Below are positions 53,973 to 61,706 of a DNA stretch of 64,000 bases, piece after piece. A program made the translations under genes and the position numbers. The notes under the pieces were generated by a model, which saw only the letters and a program-made list of their open reading frames with translations, did not search any database and had not been told where the DNA came from. Each line of letters begins with the position of its first letter. Position 1 is the first letter of the stretch. The stretch comes from Streptomyces purpureus (lineage in GTDB: Bacteria; Actinomycetota; Actinomycetes; Streptomycetales; Streptomycetaceae), in NCBI RefSeq assembly GCF_014648195.1, contig NZ_BMQQ01000001.1, positions 542,750 to 606,749 on the forward strand, read 5' to 3'.

Positions 53973-54314
53973 GTGACCATGAGCAAGAGGCAAGGCGGGC
54001 AGCGGATCGGCGTCCGGACGTACGGGGACGTCGATGGGGCGCTCAGCGGCCTGGTGGAACGGACGGAGGGCAGTGCGCAGTTCTCGGCGGGCGAGGCGGC
54101 CGCCCTGCAGTGGGCCCTGGGACGCAGCGACCGCGCGCCGGTCACCGGCGCCGACGTCCCCGGCCGCCCCGATCTGCAGGTGCTGACCGCCGAGGTCGAC
54201 GCGACGGTCGTCCAGCTGGAGGACCCCACCACCCAGGCGGGCGGCCGTGACTACCTCAACGGCGTGCACGGCGCCCTGGCCTGGGTCTGCGGCCACAGCG
54301 ACCGGATGGCCTGA
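53973..54314 (+). CDS. Small hypothetical protein, 113 aa
   Basis: A soluble protein with QRIGVRTYGDVDGALSGLVERTEGSAQF and DYLNGVHGALAWVCGHSD. I do not recognise the family. The GTG at 53973 or the ATG at 53979 can start it; GGAAGGG lies 12-18 nt upstream. It sits between the RsbW-like and STAS genes and may belong to the same regulatory group. Confidence 0.6.
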   Translation: MTMSKRQGGQRIGVRTYGDVDGALSGLVERTEGSAQFSAGEAAALQWALGRSDRAPVTGADVPGRPDLQVLTAEVDATVVQLEDPTTQAGGRDYLNGVHGALAWVCGHSDRMA

Positions 54315-54351
54315 GCCCACCACGCGCCGGGGGCCGGGCACCCCACCCCCT

Positions 54352-54825
54352 TCACCCCGTCAGCGCGTCCGGCCGGAGCTTCGGTTCGCCACGAGGCGTA
54401 CCGACCTGGGCCACACCCGAAGCCGGCCCGTCCGCCCGGGCCTTCGGACCCGGGCCCCAAGGACGCCCGGCCGTGGCGTCCGCGGCGTTCAGGAGCCGCT
54501 GCACGCAGGACGACCGGGCAGTGAAGTGGAGCAGATGTCCCCGCCGTTCCCACCATTGCAGGGCGTTGAGCAGTCCCGAGTCGCAGAAGGTGACGCGGGA
54601 GGCCTCCAGGACGAGGACGGTGTAGCCGTCGGCGGCCGCGGACGTGAGCATCGCCCGTAGCGGAGCGGCGCTGTAATGGTCGATCTGGCCGGTCAGATGG
54701 ATGACCAGGGTCGTCTCACCGAGGCTGGTGCAGGAGTGGACGACTATGTCGCTCGGCGCGTTGTCCGCGCCGCTGTTGTGCGGGGTGGAACTGGCCAGTA
54801 TCGGGCGGGTGCTTGAGGTACTCAC
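54352..54825 (-). CDS. STAS-domain anti-sigma factor antagonist
   Basis: The protein has 157 residues. The STAS core is TTLVIHLTGQIDHYSAAPLRAMLTSAAADGYTVLVLEASRVTFCDSGLLNALQWWERRG; serine in CDSGLLN is the conserved phospho-acceptor of SpoIIAA/RsbV/BldG-type proteins. When unphosphorylated such proteins bind an RsbW-type kinase and release a sigma factor. About 20 residues at the N-terminus and 40 at the C-terminus are extra and low-complexity. The GTG at 54823-54825 is uncertain; the frame is open to 54897. Its kinase partner may be encoded elsewhere, as the neighbouring one looks inactive. Confidence 0.8.
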   Translation of the reverse strand: MSTSSTRPILASSTPHNSGADNAPSDIVVHSCTSLGETTLVIHLTGQIDHYSAAPLRAMLTSAAADGYTVLVLEASRVTFCDSGLLNALQWWERRGHLLHFTARSSCVQRLLNAADATAGRPWGPGPKARADGPASGVAQVGTPRGEPKLRPDALTG

Positions 54826-54990
54826 ATGCTCATCAACGGCCCTCACTCCGGGGCAGGGAACGAGCCACGCGGGTCTTTCACCCCTTGTGAGCAGCACGAA
54901 TCCTCGTTGGGGGGAAGTTTTGCACTCGGATGAGGCAGTGGGCCCCCGCCCCGGGGACGGAGGCGGTGCCGGGACGGGGACGGGGACGGG

Positions 54991-56286
54991 TCAGCGTTCG
55001 AGCTCCTTGTGGGCGCTCTCCGGCAGCCGCAGATAGACGGCGGCCGAGACGAGGCACAGCACGGAGACGTACCAGGGGAAGAGGCCGGGCCGGTCGATCT
55101 CCTTGAAGAGCGTGCCCACATAGGGCGCCGTGCCGCCGAAGAGGGCGACGGTGAGGGAGTACGGGAAACCGATGCCGGCCGCCCGCACCCTGGCGGGGAA
55201 GATCTCCGCGTTGACGGCCGCCGAGATGGACGTGAACCCGGTCAGGAGCACCATCCCGGCGCACTGCACGAGCAGCAGGGAGACGAAGGAGCCGTTGATC
55301 GCCCGCAGCAGAGGCACGCTCAGCAGGGCGAAGCCCACACCGAAGAAGAGCAGCAGGGGCTTGCGGCCGTAGCGGTCGGAGAGCAGACCGCCGACCGGCT
55401 GGAGGAGGGCGAAGAAGGCCAGCGCGAGGGTGCCGGCGAGGAGGGCGTCGGCCTTCCCTATGCCTTCGTTGAGCTCGGCGTAGGTGGGGAGGTAGGCGGT
55501 CCACGTGTAGTAGGCGAGGGTGCCGCCGGCGGTGATGCCGCAGATCAGCAGGGATTGGCGCGGGTGCCGGCGCAGGGCGTCGAACAGTCCGGGCCGCTGC
55601 CCGGGGGAGTCGTCGACGGGGGTGAGCGTCTCCTCCGCGCCGCGCCGGATCCAGAATCCGACCAGGCTCAGAGCCGCCCCCACGAGGAACGGGACACGCC
55701 AGCCCCAGCCCTCCATCGTCCCCTGGCCCAGAGCGGCGATCAGCGCCGCGGTGATCCCGGAGGCCGCGAGCTGGCCGATGGTGGTGGAGACGTACTGGAA
55801 ACTGGAGAAGAGACCGCGCCGGCCGGGGCCCGCGGACTCGACGAGGAAGGTGGTGGAGGCGGCGAACTCGCCGCCGACCGAGAGGCCTTGGAGGAGCCGG
55901 GCGGCGACGAGGATCACCGGCGCGAGGACGCCGGCGGCCGCGTACGTCGGGGTGAGCCCGACGAGCAGGCTGCTGCCGCCCATCAGCAGGATGGTGACGG
56001 TGAGCGCGGCCCGCCGGCCCCGCCGGTCGGCGAGGGCGCCCATCAGCAGCCCGCCGACGGGGCGCATGAAGAATCCGACGGCGAAGACGGCGAAGGTGGC
56101 CAGGAGGGGGACGAGGGAGTTCCCGGCTCCCGCCGGGAAGACCTGCCCGGCGATGTAGGTGGCGAGGAAGGTGTAGGCGTACCAGTCGTACCACTCGACG
56201 GCGTTGCCCACCGAGGCGGCGAGCAGCTGCCGGGCGGGGCGCCGGCCGGGGACGGGCGCCTGGGTGCGGACCTGAGGCTCTGTCAT
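54991..56286 (-). CDS. MFS transporter, metabolite:H+ symporter (ProP/ShiA-like)
   Basis: The protein has 431 residues and 12 helices. SVGNAVEWYDWYAYTFLATYIAG and FFMRPVGGLLMGALADRRGRRAALTVTILLMGG are diagnostic of the MHS family, whose members take up proline/betaine, citrate, shikimate, alpha-ketoglutarate or aromatic acids. The substrate cannot be told. The ATG at 56284-56286 has GGGGAGGG. It is divergent from an ion-channel gene. Confidence 0.9.
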   Translation of the reverse strand: MTEPQVRTQAPVPGRRPARQLLAASVGNAVEWYDWYAYTFLATYIAGQVFPAGAGNSLVPLLATFAVFAVGFFMRPVGGLLMGALADRRGRRAALTVTILLMGGSSLLVGLTPTYAAAGVLAPVILVAARLLQGLSVGGEFAASTTFLVESAGPGRRGLFSSFQYVSTTIGQLAASGITAALIAALGQGTMEGWGWRVPFLVGAALSLVGFWIRRGAEETLTPVDDSPGQRPGLFDALRRHPRQSLLICGITAGGTLAYYTWTAYLPTYAELNEGIGKADALLAGTLALAFFALLQPVGGLLSDRYGRKPLLLFFGVGFALLSVPLLRAINGSFVSLLLVQCAGMVLLTGFTSISAAVNAEIFPARVRAAGIGFPYSLTVALFGGTAPYVGTLFKEIDRPGLFPWYVSVLCLVSAAVYLRLPESAHKELER

Positions 56287-56338
56287 GATCACGGCCCTCC
56301 CCAGGCCGGGCGCCCCGCACACATGTCCTGTGTCAACG

Positions 56339-56394
56339 CTGTATGACATCGCCCTGTGACATAGCACCTGTGCCATCGCACCGGTGACACCGCC
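56339..56394. repeat. Degenerate 13-15-bp direct repeats upstream of the MFS gene
   Basis: CTGTATGACATCGCC (56339), CTGTGACATAGCAC (56354), CTGTGCCATCGCAC (56368) and CGGTGACACCGCC (56382) form four imperfect units about 14 bp long. They contain TGACAT-like cores on roughly the same face of the helix every 1.3-1.4 turns. They may be binding sites for a regulator of either divergent gene. Confidence 0.45.
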
Positions 56395-56520
56395 TGGGGC
56401 ATCGGCCTCTGCGACCCGCCGAGCGGACGGCGGTGGACCACCGCACGCCCCCCGGCCTCACTAGGCTGGTGCGCGGCACATGGCAACCCATGAGCACGTG
56501 GCGACCCATGAGGACGTGCG

Positions 56521-57396
56521 GTGGCGAACTGGCTGATGACGCTCGGCGGAGCCGCTCTCGCGATGCTCGCCCTCCGGGACGTCTTCCACACCCTCTGGCA
56601 CCCCACCCGCCACGGCGGACTCAGCCGACGGGTCATGACCCTCGCCTGGTACCTCTCCTCCAGCTTCGGCCGACGGCGCGCGGTCGGCCTGGCGGGCCCC
56701 CTCGGCATGGTCACCGTCGTTGTCCTCTGGGCGGTCACCGTCATCCTCGGCTGGGCCCTGATGTACTGGCCGCACATGCCCGGGGGCTTCTCGTTCGCCG
56801 CGGGGCTGTCACCGGCGGACTATACGGGCTTCGTCGACGCCGTCTACCTCTCCATCGTCACCATGGCCACGCTGGGGCTCGGAGACATCGCACCGGCCGA
56901 CGGCTGGCTCCGCGTCCTCGGCCCCATCGAGGCCGTCGTCGGCTTCGCCCTGCTGACGGCCACCGTGACATGGGTTCTGGGCATCTACCCCGCTCTCACC
57001 CGCCGTCGCGCCGTCGCCCTGCGCATCCACCAGCTCCGCCGCTGCGGCCTGGACGAGCGGACCCTGTCCACGCCCCAGGCCGCCGCCGTGCTGCAAGGGC
57101 TGGCCGCCGACCTGGCGCATGTCTGCGTGGACTTCCGCCAGTACGCGGAGTCGTACTACTTCCACGACGGCGACGAACCCACCTCCCTCGCCGCCACCAT
57201 CCCGTACCTCGCCGACCTCGCCGAGCGCACGCCGCACCCCGCCGAGCCCCAGGCCGCCCTCGCCCGCGCGCTCCTGCGCGTCTGTCTGGACGACCTCGCG
57301 GTCACCCTCGACGAACGCTTCCTCCACACCGGCGGCACGACACGGCACGTACTCGACCGTTACGCCCACGACCACGGGCGCGCCGCGAGAACCTGA
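56521..57396 (+). CDS. Two-TM (KcsA/ion-channel_2 type) channel protein
   Basis: The protein has 291 residues, with hydrophobic segments at about 2-18, 60-85, and 130-155, and a pore segment DAVYLSIVTMATLGLGDIAPADGWLRVLGPIEAVVG. The selectivity filter reads TLGLGD instead of TVGYGD. The C-terminal 130 residues are cytoplasmic and helical (ADLAHVCVDFRQYAESYYFHDG). The tyrosine-to-leucine change occurs in some channel families and may lower potassium selectivity. The start is GTG at 56521. Confidence 0.83.
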   Translation: MANWLMTLGGAALAMLALRDVFHTLWHPTRHGGLSRRVMTLAWYLSSSFGRRRAVGLAGPLGMVTVVVLWAVTVILGWALMYWPHMPGGFSFAAGLSPADYTGFVDAVYLSIVTMATLGLGDIAPADGWLRVLGPIEAVVGFALLTATVTWVLGIYPALTRRRAVALRIHQLRRCGLDERTLSTPQAAAVLQGLAADLAHVCVDFRQYAESYYFHDGDEPTSLAATIPYLADLAERTPHPAEPQAALARALLRVCLDDLAVTLDERFLHTGGTTRHVLDRYAHDHGRAART

Positions 57397-57409
57397 CCCG
57401 GCCGCCGGG

Positions 57410-57856
57410 TCAGGCCCAGACCAGGATCGCCGCCGCGCCGAACAGGTCGACCACACCGCACCACTCCGACCAGGCCCGGGGAACCACCCTGCCCGCGCGG
57501 AGGTGGGCGAAGTCCCAGACCCCGTGGGCCAGCCAGCCGCCCGCCAGGACGTACAGCCCCGCCTTCTGGTCCACGGCGAGCGCCACCAGCGCCAGCGCCC
57601 CGAAGGCCGGCAGCCCGGCGGCCTGGAGCGCGAGGACGCCCGGCCGGCGCAGCTCTCCGCGTACCGCGCCGAAGGCCAGGTAGCACAGGGGCATGAAGGC
57701 CAGGAGCGCCGCGAGGAGACCCGCCGGCGGCGCGCCGTCGACGAACGTGACGACCACGAGGGCGAGCGCGAGCCAGGTCGGCCGGCGGTCGGCGAGGGCC
57801 CGGACCACGCCACGGCCCGCACCGTCCCGCTGTCCGTGCGTGCAACCGGTTGTCAT
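57410..57856 (-). CDS. Small integral membrane protein
   Basis: The protein has 148 residues and about four to five hydrophobic segments (WLALALVVVTFVDGAPPAGLLAALLAFMPLCYLAF, VLALQAAGLPAFGALALVAL, AGLYVLAGGWLAHGVWDFAH, GVVDLFGAAAILVWA). AHGVWDFAH recalls small DUF-type membrane proteins of actinobacteria; the function is unknown. ATG at 57856 has GGGGGA; upstream ATG/GTG starts at 57871 and 57877 are also open. It converges on the channel gene with 13 bp between. Confidence 0.72.
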   Translation of the reverse strand: MTTGCTHGQRDGAGRGVVRALADRRPTWLALALVVVTFVDGAPPAGLLAALLAFMPLCYLAFGAVRGELRRPGVLALQAAGLPAFGALALVALAVDQKAGLYVLAGGWLAHGVWDFAHLRAGRVVPRAWSEWCGVVDLFGAAAILVWA

Positions 57857-57927
57857 GTGATCCCCCGTCATCTTCACCGAGCGGCAGAGGCGCCGCGGAC
57901 ATCGCCACTCGGCCCGTACGCGCTGAC

Positions 57928-58767
57928 CTATGGACGGTCGGCGGGCGTCTCTTCGAGCAGCCGCGCGCGGAACAGGCCGAGGACCTGGTCCAGCGCGGCC
58001 CGGGTCGGCTCTCCCGGCGCGTCGATCAGATGCTCGGTGAGCACGGAGTGCGGGGCGAGCAGGGCCTCCGGATTCGCCGCGCCGTCGTCGAGCTCGACCG
58101 CGACGAACGCGTCGCCGAGCTCACGCCGGAGGAACGCGAACCGGTCCCCGGGCACGAGCCGGTCGCCCCGGAACCGCAGCCCCATGACCTGGAGCCCTTC
58201 CCGCTCGCACCGTCCCCGTACGACGGCCAGCTCCTCGGGCCCGATGTCGATCGTCCCCGCGCGGCCCGCCGACACGGCCACCGGCAGCGACGGCTGCGAC
58301 AGCACCGGCGCGATCAGCCGCGCGTCGGTGGCCATCGCCAGCGCGAACCCTCCGGTCAGGCACATGCCGACGGCCCCGACGCCCGGACCGCCGCAGCGTT
58401 CGTGCTCGTACGCCGCCAGGGCGCGCAGCCATGTCACGACCCGGGAACTTCGGCCCGTGGCAAGGAGGGTGAACTCCCGGCTCACACACACCTTCAGAAG
58501 CGACGAGGCCGCATACCGCCCGGCCGCCAGCCGCCCGTGCGCCTCGGGCCGCGGATCGCGCCCTGGCTCGCCGAACAGCACCGGAAGGACGGCCGTGCAC
58601 CCGATCTCCGCGACGCGGTCCGCGAACTCCAGCACCTTGGGCGTGATGCCCGGAATCTCGGCCATCACGATCACGGCGGGACCTGTGCCCCGCCGCAGGA
58701 TCCGCCGCTCGGTCCCTCCGTGCGTGAACGTGCTCTTCTCGTATCCGGCCAGGTCGTGGTCGGCCAT
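57928..58767 (-). CDS. Dienelactone hydrolase family protein
   Basis: The protein has 279 residues: AVIVMAEIPGITPKVLEFADRVAEIGCTAVLPVLFG, then VGAVGMCLTGGFALAMATDARLIAPVLSQPSLPV. The nucleophile elbow GMCLTGG carries cysteine, as in true dienelactone hydrolases. These enzymes open dienelactones in the beta-ketoadipate pathway, but many homologues have other ester or thioester substrates; no aromatic degradation genes are adjacent. The ATG at 58765-58767 follows GGGGAGAG. Confidence 0.87.
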   Translation of the reverse strand: MADHDLAGYEKSTFTHGGTERRILRRGTGPAVIVMAEIPGITPKVLEFADRVAEIGCTAVLPVLFGEPGRDPRPEAHGRLAAGRYAASSLLKVCVSREFTLLATGRSSRVVTWLRALAAYEHERCGGPGVGAVGMCLTGGFALAMATDARLIAPVLSQPSLPVAVSAGRAGTIDIGPEELAVVRGRCEREGLQVMGLRFRGDRLVPGDRFAFLRRELGDAFVAVELDDGAANPEALLAPHSVLTEHLIDAPGEPTRAALDQVLGLFRARLLEETPADRP

Positions 58768-58905
58768 CACTCTCCCCATCTCCAGGCGGCTGAGCGTGCG
58801 TTCGACGTCATGGGGCAGCATGTCAGGCGTCAGACACTCCGGCGCCCCCGCACCGGTATGTGTGATCTTGTCGTACGGAAGGGGTCCATCGGGGATGATC
58901 ACCCC

Positions 58906-59814
58906 ATGAACCTCACCAGCCGACGCGCCGTCCTGTCCTCCGTCGCCGTGGCAGCCGCGGGCCTGCCCCTGCTCAACGACCTCGCGGGGAACGGCCGTAC
59001 GGCCGTCGCCGCCGAAACGGCGGAACGGTTCGCCACGAACACCGCGCTGTACAGCAGCGGGGACTTCAAGGAAGGCACCAACTGGATGCGGCGGTTCCGC
59101 TGCGGGACTCCGGGCGGGCTGCTCGACAACGACAACAACACGAGCACGGCCGTGCGCAGTACGGCGGTCATCGCCCCGCACGGCGGCGGCATAGAGGCGG
59201 GCACCAGCGAGCTGTGCCTCGCCATCGCCGGCTACACCCTGGCCGGGGCCGGCAGCACCCACCCCGCCCCGGTGGAAGGCGTGCCCCAGCGCGACTACTG
59301 GATGTTCGAGGCGATCACCTCCCACAAGGACCTCCACGTCACCTCGACCCACTGCGACGACCCCGCCGCCCTGGCCGTCTGCGGCAACAACCTTTACGCC
59401 GTCTCCCTGCACGGCTTCAGCCCGGACACCGGCCCCGCCAAGCAGATCCTCATCGGCGGCCGGGACCAGCGGCTGATGCGGAACCTGGGGTGGGCGTTCG
59501 CCAAGCACGGCCTCACCACCGACACCACCGATCCCGCCCTGGCCGTACAGGTGGTCATCGCCGGCGTCGACTCGCCCCTGAACGGTGACGACCCGGCCAA
59601 CATCGTCAACCGCACCCGGACCGGAGCCGGCGCCCAGCTGGAGATATCCACCGAGCTCCGCCGGGCCATGTTCGGCACCTTCGCCGGTGCGGCCGAGCGC
59701 CGGCAGACCGCCGGCGTCGGGACCGCCCACCAGGCCCACTTCTGGAACGGCTTCGTCGGCGCCGTACGCGAGGCCGTCGACCGGCACGAGCTCGGCCTCG
59801 CCGCCCCGCAGTAG
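58906..59814 (+). CDS. Poly-gamma-glutamate hydrolase family protein, Tat-exported
   Basis: The protein has 302 residues. SRRAVLSSVAVAAAGLPLL is a twin-arginine-like signal. The domain shows TAVIAPHGGGIEAGTSELCLAI, HVTSTHCDDPAAL, AVSLHGFSPDTG and KQILIGGRDQRLMRNLGWAF, matching PghP/DUF867 zinc-dependent gamma-PGA hydrolases (the HGGGIE and SLHG residues bind metal). PghP is known from Bacillus phages, where it removes the gamma-PGA capsule; a chromosomal secreted copy could feed on or protect against gamma-PGA-coated bacteria. No other phage genes are near. Confidence 0.87.
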   Translation: MNLTSRRAVLSSVAVAAAGLPLLNDLAGNGRTAVAAETAERFATNTALYSSGDFKEGTNWMRRFRCGTPGGLLDNDNNTSTAVRSTAVIAPHGGGIEAGTSELCLAIAGYTLAGAGSTHPAPVEGVPQRDYWMFEAITSHKDLHVTSTHCDDPAALAVCGNNLYAVSLHGFSPDTGPAKQILIGGRDQRLMRNLGWAFAKHGLTTDTTDPALAVQVVIAGVDSPLNGDDPANIVNRTRTGAGAQLEISTELRRAMFGTFAGAAERRQTAGVGTAHQAHFWNGFVGAVREAVDRHELGLAAPQ

Positions 59815-59905
59815 CCGCCCGCAGTGACCGCCGGGCGGTGGTCGCCGCCCGGCAGGGGAGATGATGGGATCACCCGCCCGCCGTACCCGAGGAGCTTTCG
59901 CGCAG

Positions 59906-60952
59906 ATGACCAGTTCCGGTTCCGGTTCCGGCCCGAGACCGCCCACGATCGCCGATGTCGCGCGGGTCGCCGGCGTGTCCCGTACGACGGTCTCGCACGC
60001 CCTCAACGGTCTCGGCAAGGTCGACCCCCGGACCCGGGAGCGCATCAAGCAGGTCGCCGCCGAGCTGGGCTACCGGCCCAACCTGCGGGCCCAGCGGTTG
60101 CGGCGCGGGGAGGCGAAGGCCATCGCGCTTGCCTCGTCCATGCCGTTCGCCGTCGCGGGCGGGCCGTCCCGGCTCGGGTTCTACATGGAGGTCGCCGCCG
60201 CTGCCGCCGAGAGCGCCCTCGCTCACGACTACGCGCTCGTGCTGGTGCCGCCCGTGCAGTCCGGGTCCGCGCTGTACTCCGTCGACATCGACGGGGCGAT
60301 CGTCGTGGAGCCCGACGTGGACGACGCGGCGGTGGCCCGCCTGAAGGAGCGCGGCCTGCCGTACGTGGCGCTCGGCAGGCCCCTGTCCCCGGAGGAGGAC
60401 GAGGTGCCGTACGTCGATCTGCGCGCGGGCCTCGTAACCGAGCTGCTGCTGGCCCATCTCCATGAGCAGGGGGCCCGGCAGCCCGCCCTGATCGTCGGTT
60501 CCGGCGCGCGGCACTCCTCGGTCGACGCGCGCGCCGCGTTCGAACGGGTCGCGGTCGAGCGCGGCTGGACCCCGATCGTGGCGACCGCCCCCGAGGCGGG
60601 CGGCGAACAGGCCGGATACGAACGGTGCGCCGCCCTGCTCGCCCAGCACCCCGGGATCGACGCGGTCTGCGCACTGGTGGACGCCTTCGCGGTGGGAGCG
60701 GTCCGCGCGATCAAGGACAGCGGCCGCGCTGTCCCGGACGACGTCATGGTCGTCACCCGCTACGACGGCCTGCGCGCCCGCACCTGCGAGCCCCCACTGA
60801 CCGCCGTCGACCTCCACCTGGACCGCGCGGCCGCCGACGCGGTGGACCTGCTGCTGGCCCGCCTGCGCGGTGACACCGCCACGCCGAGGGTGACAACGGC
60901 GCCCGAGCCGCACGTGATCGCCCGGGCGTCGTCGGTACGGGGCACGGCCTGA
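59906..60952 (+). CDS. LacI family transcriptional regulator
   Basis: The protein has 348 residues. The N-terminal helix-turn-helix is PTIADVARVAGVSRTTVSHALNGLGKVDPRTRERIKQVAAELGYRPN, followed by a periplasmic-binding-like effector domain (DGAIVVEPDVDDAAVARLKERGLPYVALG, DAVCALVDAFAVGAVRAIKDSG). The ATG at 59906 lies 12 nt after GAGGAGC. It converges on the TauE/amidohydrolase/permease operon and is a plausible regulator of it. The sugar ABC operon at 50161 also has a LacI-type palindrome but is 9 kb away. Confidence 0.9.
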   Translation: MTSSGSGSGPRPPTIADVARVAGVSRTTVSHALNGLGKVDPRTRERIKQVAAELGYRPNLRAQRLRRGEAKAIALASSMPFAVAGGPSRLGFYMEVAAAAAESALAHDYALVLVPPVQSGSALYSVDIDGAIVVEPDVDDAAVARLKERGLPYVALGRPLSPEEDEVPYVDLRAGLVTELLLAHLHEQGARQPALIVGSGARHSSVDARAAFERVAVERGWTPIVATAPEAGGEQAGYERCAALLAQHPGIDAVCALVDAFAVGAVRAIKDSGRAVPDDVMVVTRYDGLRARTCEPPLTAVDLHLDRAAADAVDLLLARLRGDTATPRVTTAPEPHVIARASSVRGTA

Positions 60953-60995
60953 GCGGGGGGCGGGGTCACGAGACCGCCGCCCCCCGCTCGTACGG

Positions 60996-61706
60996 TCAGA
61001 CCCCGACCATCAGCAGCAGCCCCGAGACGAGGGCGAAGACGAGCACGAACAGCCGCATCCGCCGGGCGTCCAGCCGCTGGTGTACCAGGCGGCTGAGCCA
61101 CGCCCCCACGGCGATCGCGGGTATCAGCGCGAGTGCCCACCCGAGGTCCGCCGGGTCGCCCTCGCCGGTGGCGAACAGCAGTAGCAGGGAGGCGATTTCA
61201 CCGACGAGGAAGCACGCGGCGACGGTGGATCGCAGCTCGGCGGGGGGCCGGTGCTGGTAGACCAGTGCCAGCGGCGGGCCGCCCACGCCGGTCGCTGTCT
61301 CCGTCAGGCCGGTGACCGCGCCCGCTCCCACGTAGGCCACCTTGCCCGGGGTGAACGCGGGCGCGGCCAGGCTCACGACCGCCGCGAGCACCGTGGCGAT
61401 GCCCACGAACAGGCCCAGAGCCCGGTCCGGGATCAGCCAGAGCAGCGCCAGGCCGCCGGGTGTGGCGGCGAGCCGCGCGACGGTGATCCAGCCCGCGCCC
61501 CGCACATCGAGCGAGGCCCGTTCGCGCCAGGCCACGTACATGTTGAGGGGGATCATCACCGCCAGGACGAACACCGGGAGCAGACCCGGATCGAGGAGGC
61601 CGGCCACCGGCGCGACGATCAGGGCGAAGCCCAGTCCGCTGCTGCCCTGGACGAAGGCGGCGGCGGTCACCGTGACGGCGAGCACCGCCAGCGTCTGCCA
61701 GGTCAC
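60996..61706 (-). CDS. TauE/SafE family membrane transporter
   Basis: The protein has 236 residues and about eight hydrophobic segments; FVQGSSGLGFALIVAPVAGLL and GLTETATGVGGPPLALVYQHR are the family's two repeat motifs. Family members export sulfite, sulfoacetate and other small organic or sulfur anions. It starts with GTG inside a GTGA overlap with the amidohydrolase stop and has GGAG, so it is co-translated with it and may move a product of that enzyme. Confidence 0.87.
   Translation of the reverse strand: MTWQTLAVLAVTVTAAAFVQGSSGLGFALIVAPVAGLLDPGLLPVFVLAVMIPLNMYVAWRERASLDVRGAGWITVARLAATPGGLALLWLIPDRALGLFVGIATVLAAVVSLAAPAFTPGKVAYVGAGAVTGLTETATGVGGPPLALVYQHRPPAELRSTVAACFLVGEIASLLLLFATGEGDPADLGWALALIPAIAVGAWLSRLVHQRLDARRMRLFVLVFALVSGLLLMVGV

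Noticed and set aside
58906..59814. Prophage remnant around the gamma-PGA hydrolase
   Set aside because: No integrase, structural, lysis or attachment-site features are nearby; flanking genes are ordinary metabolic and regulatory genes.
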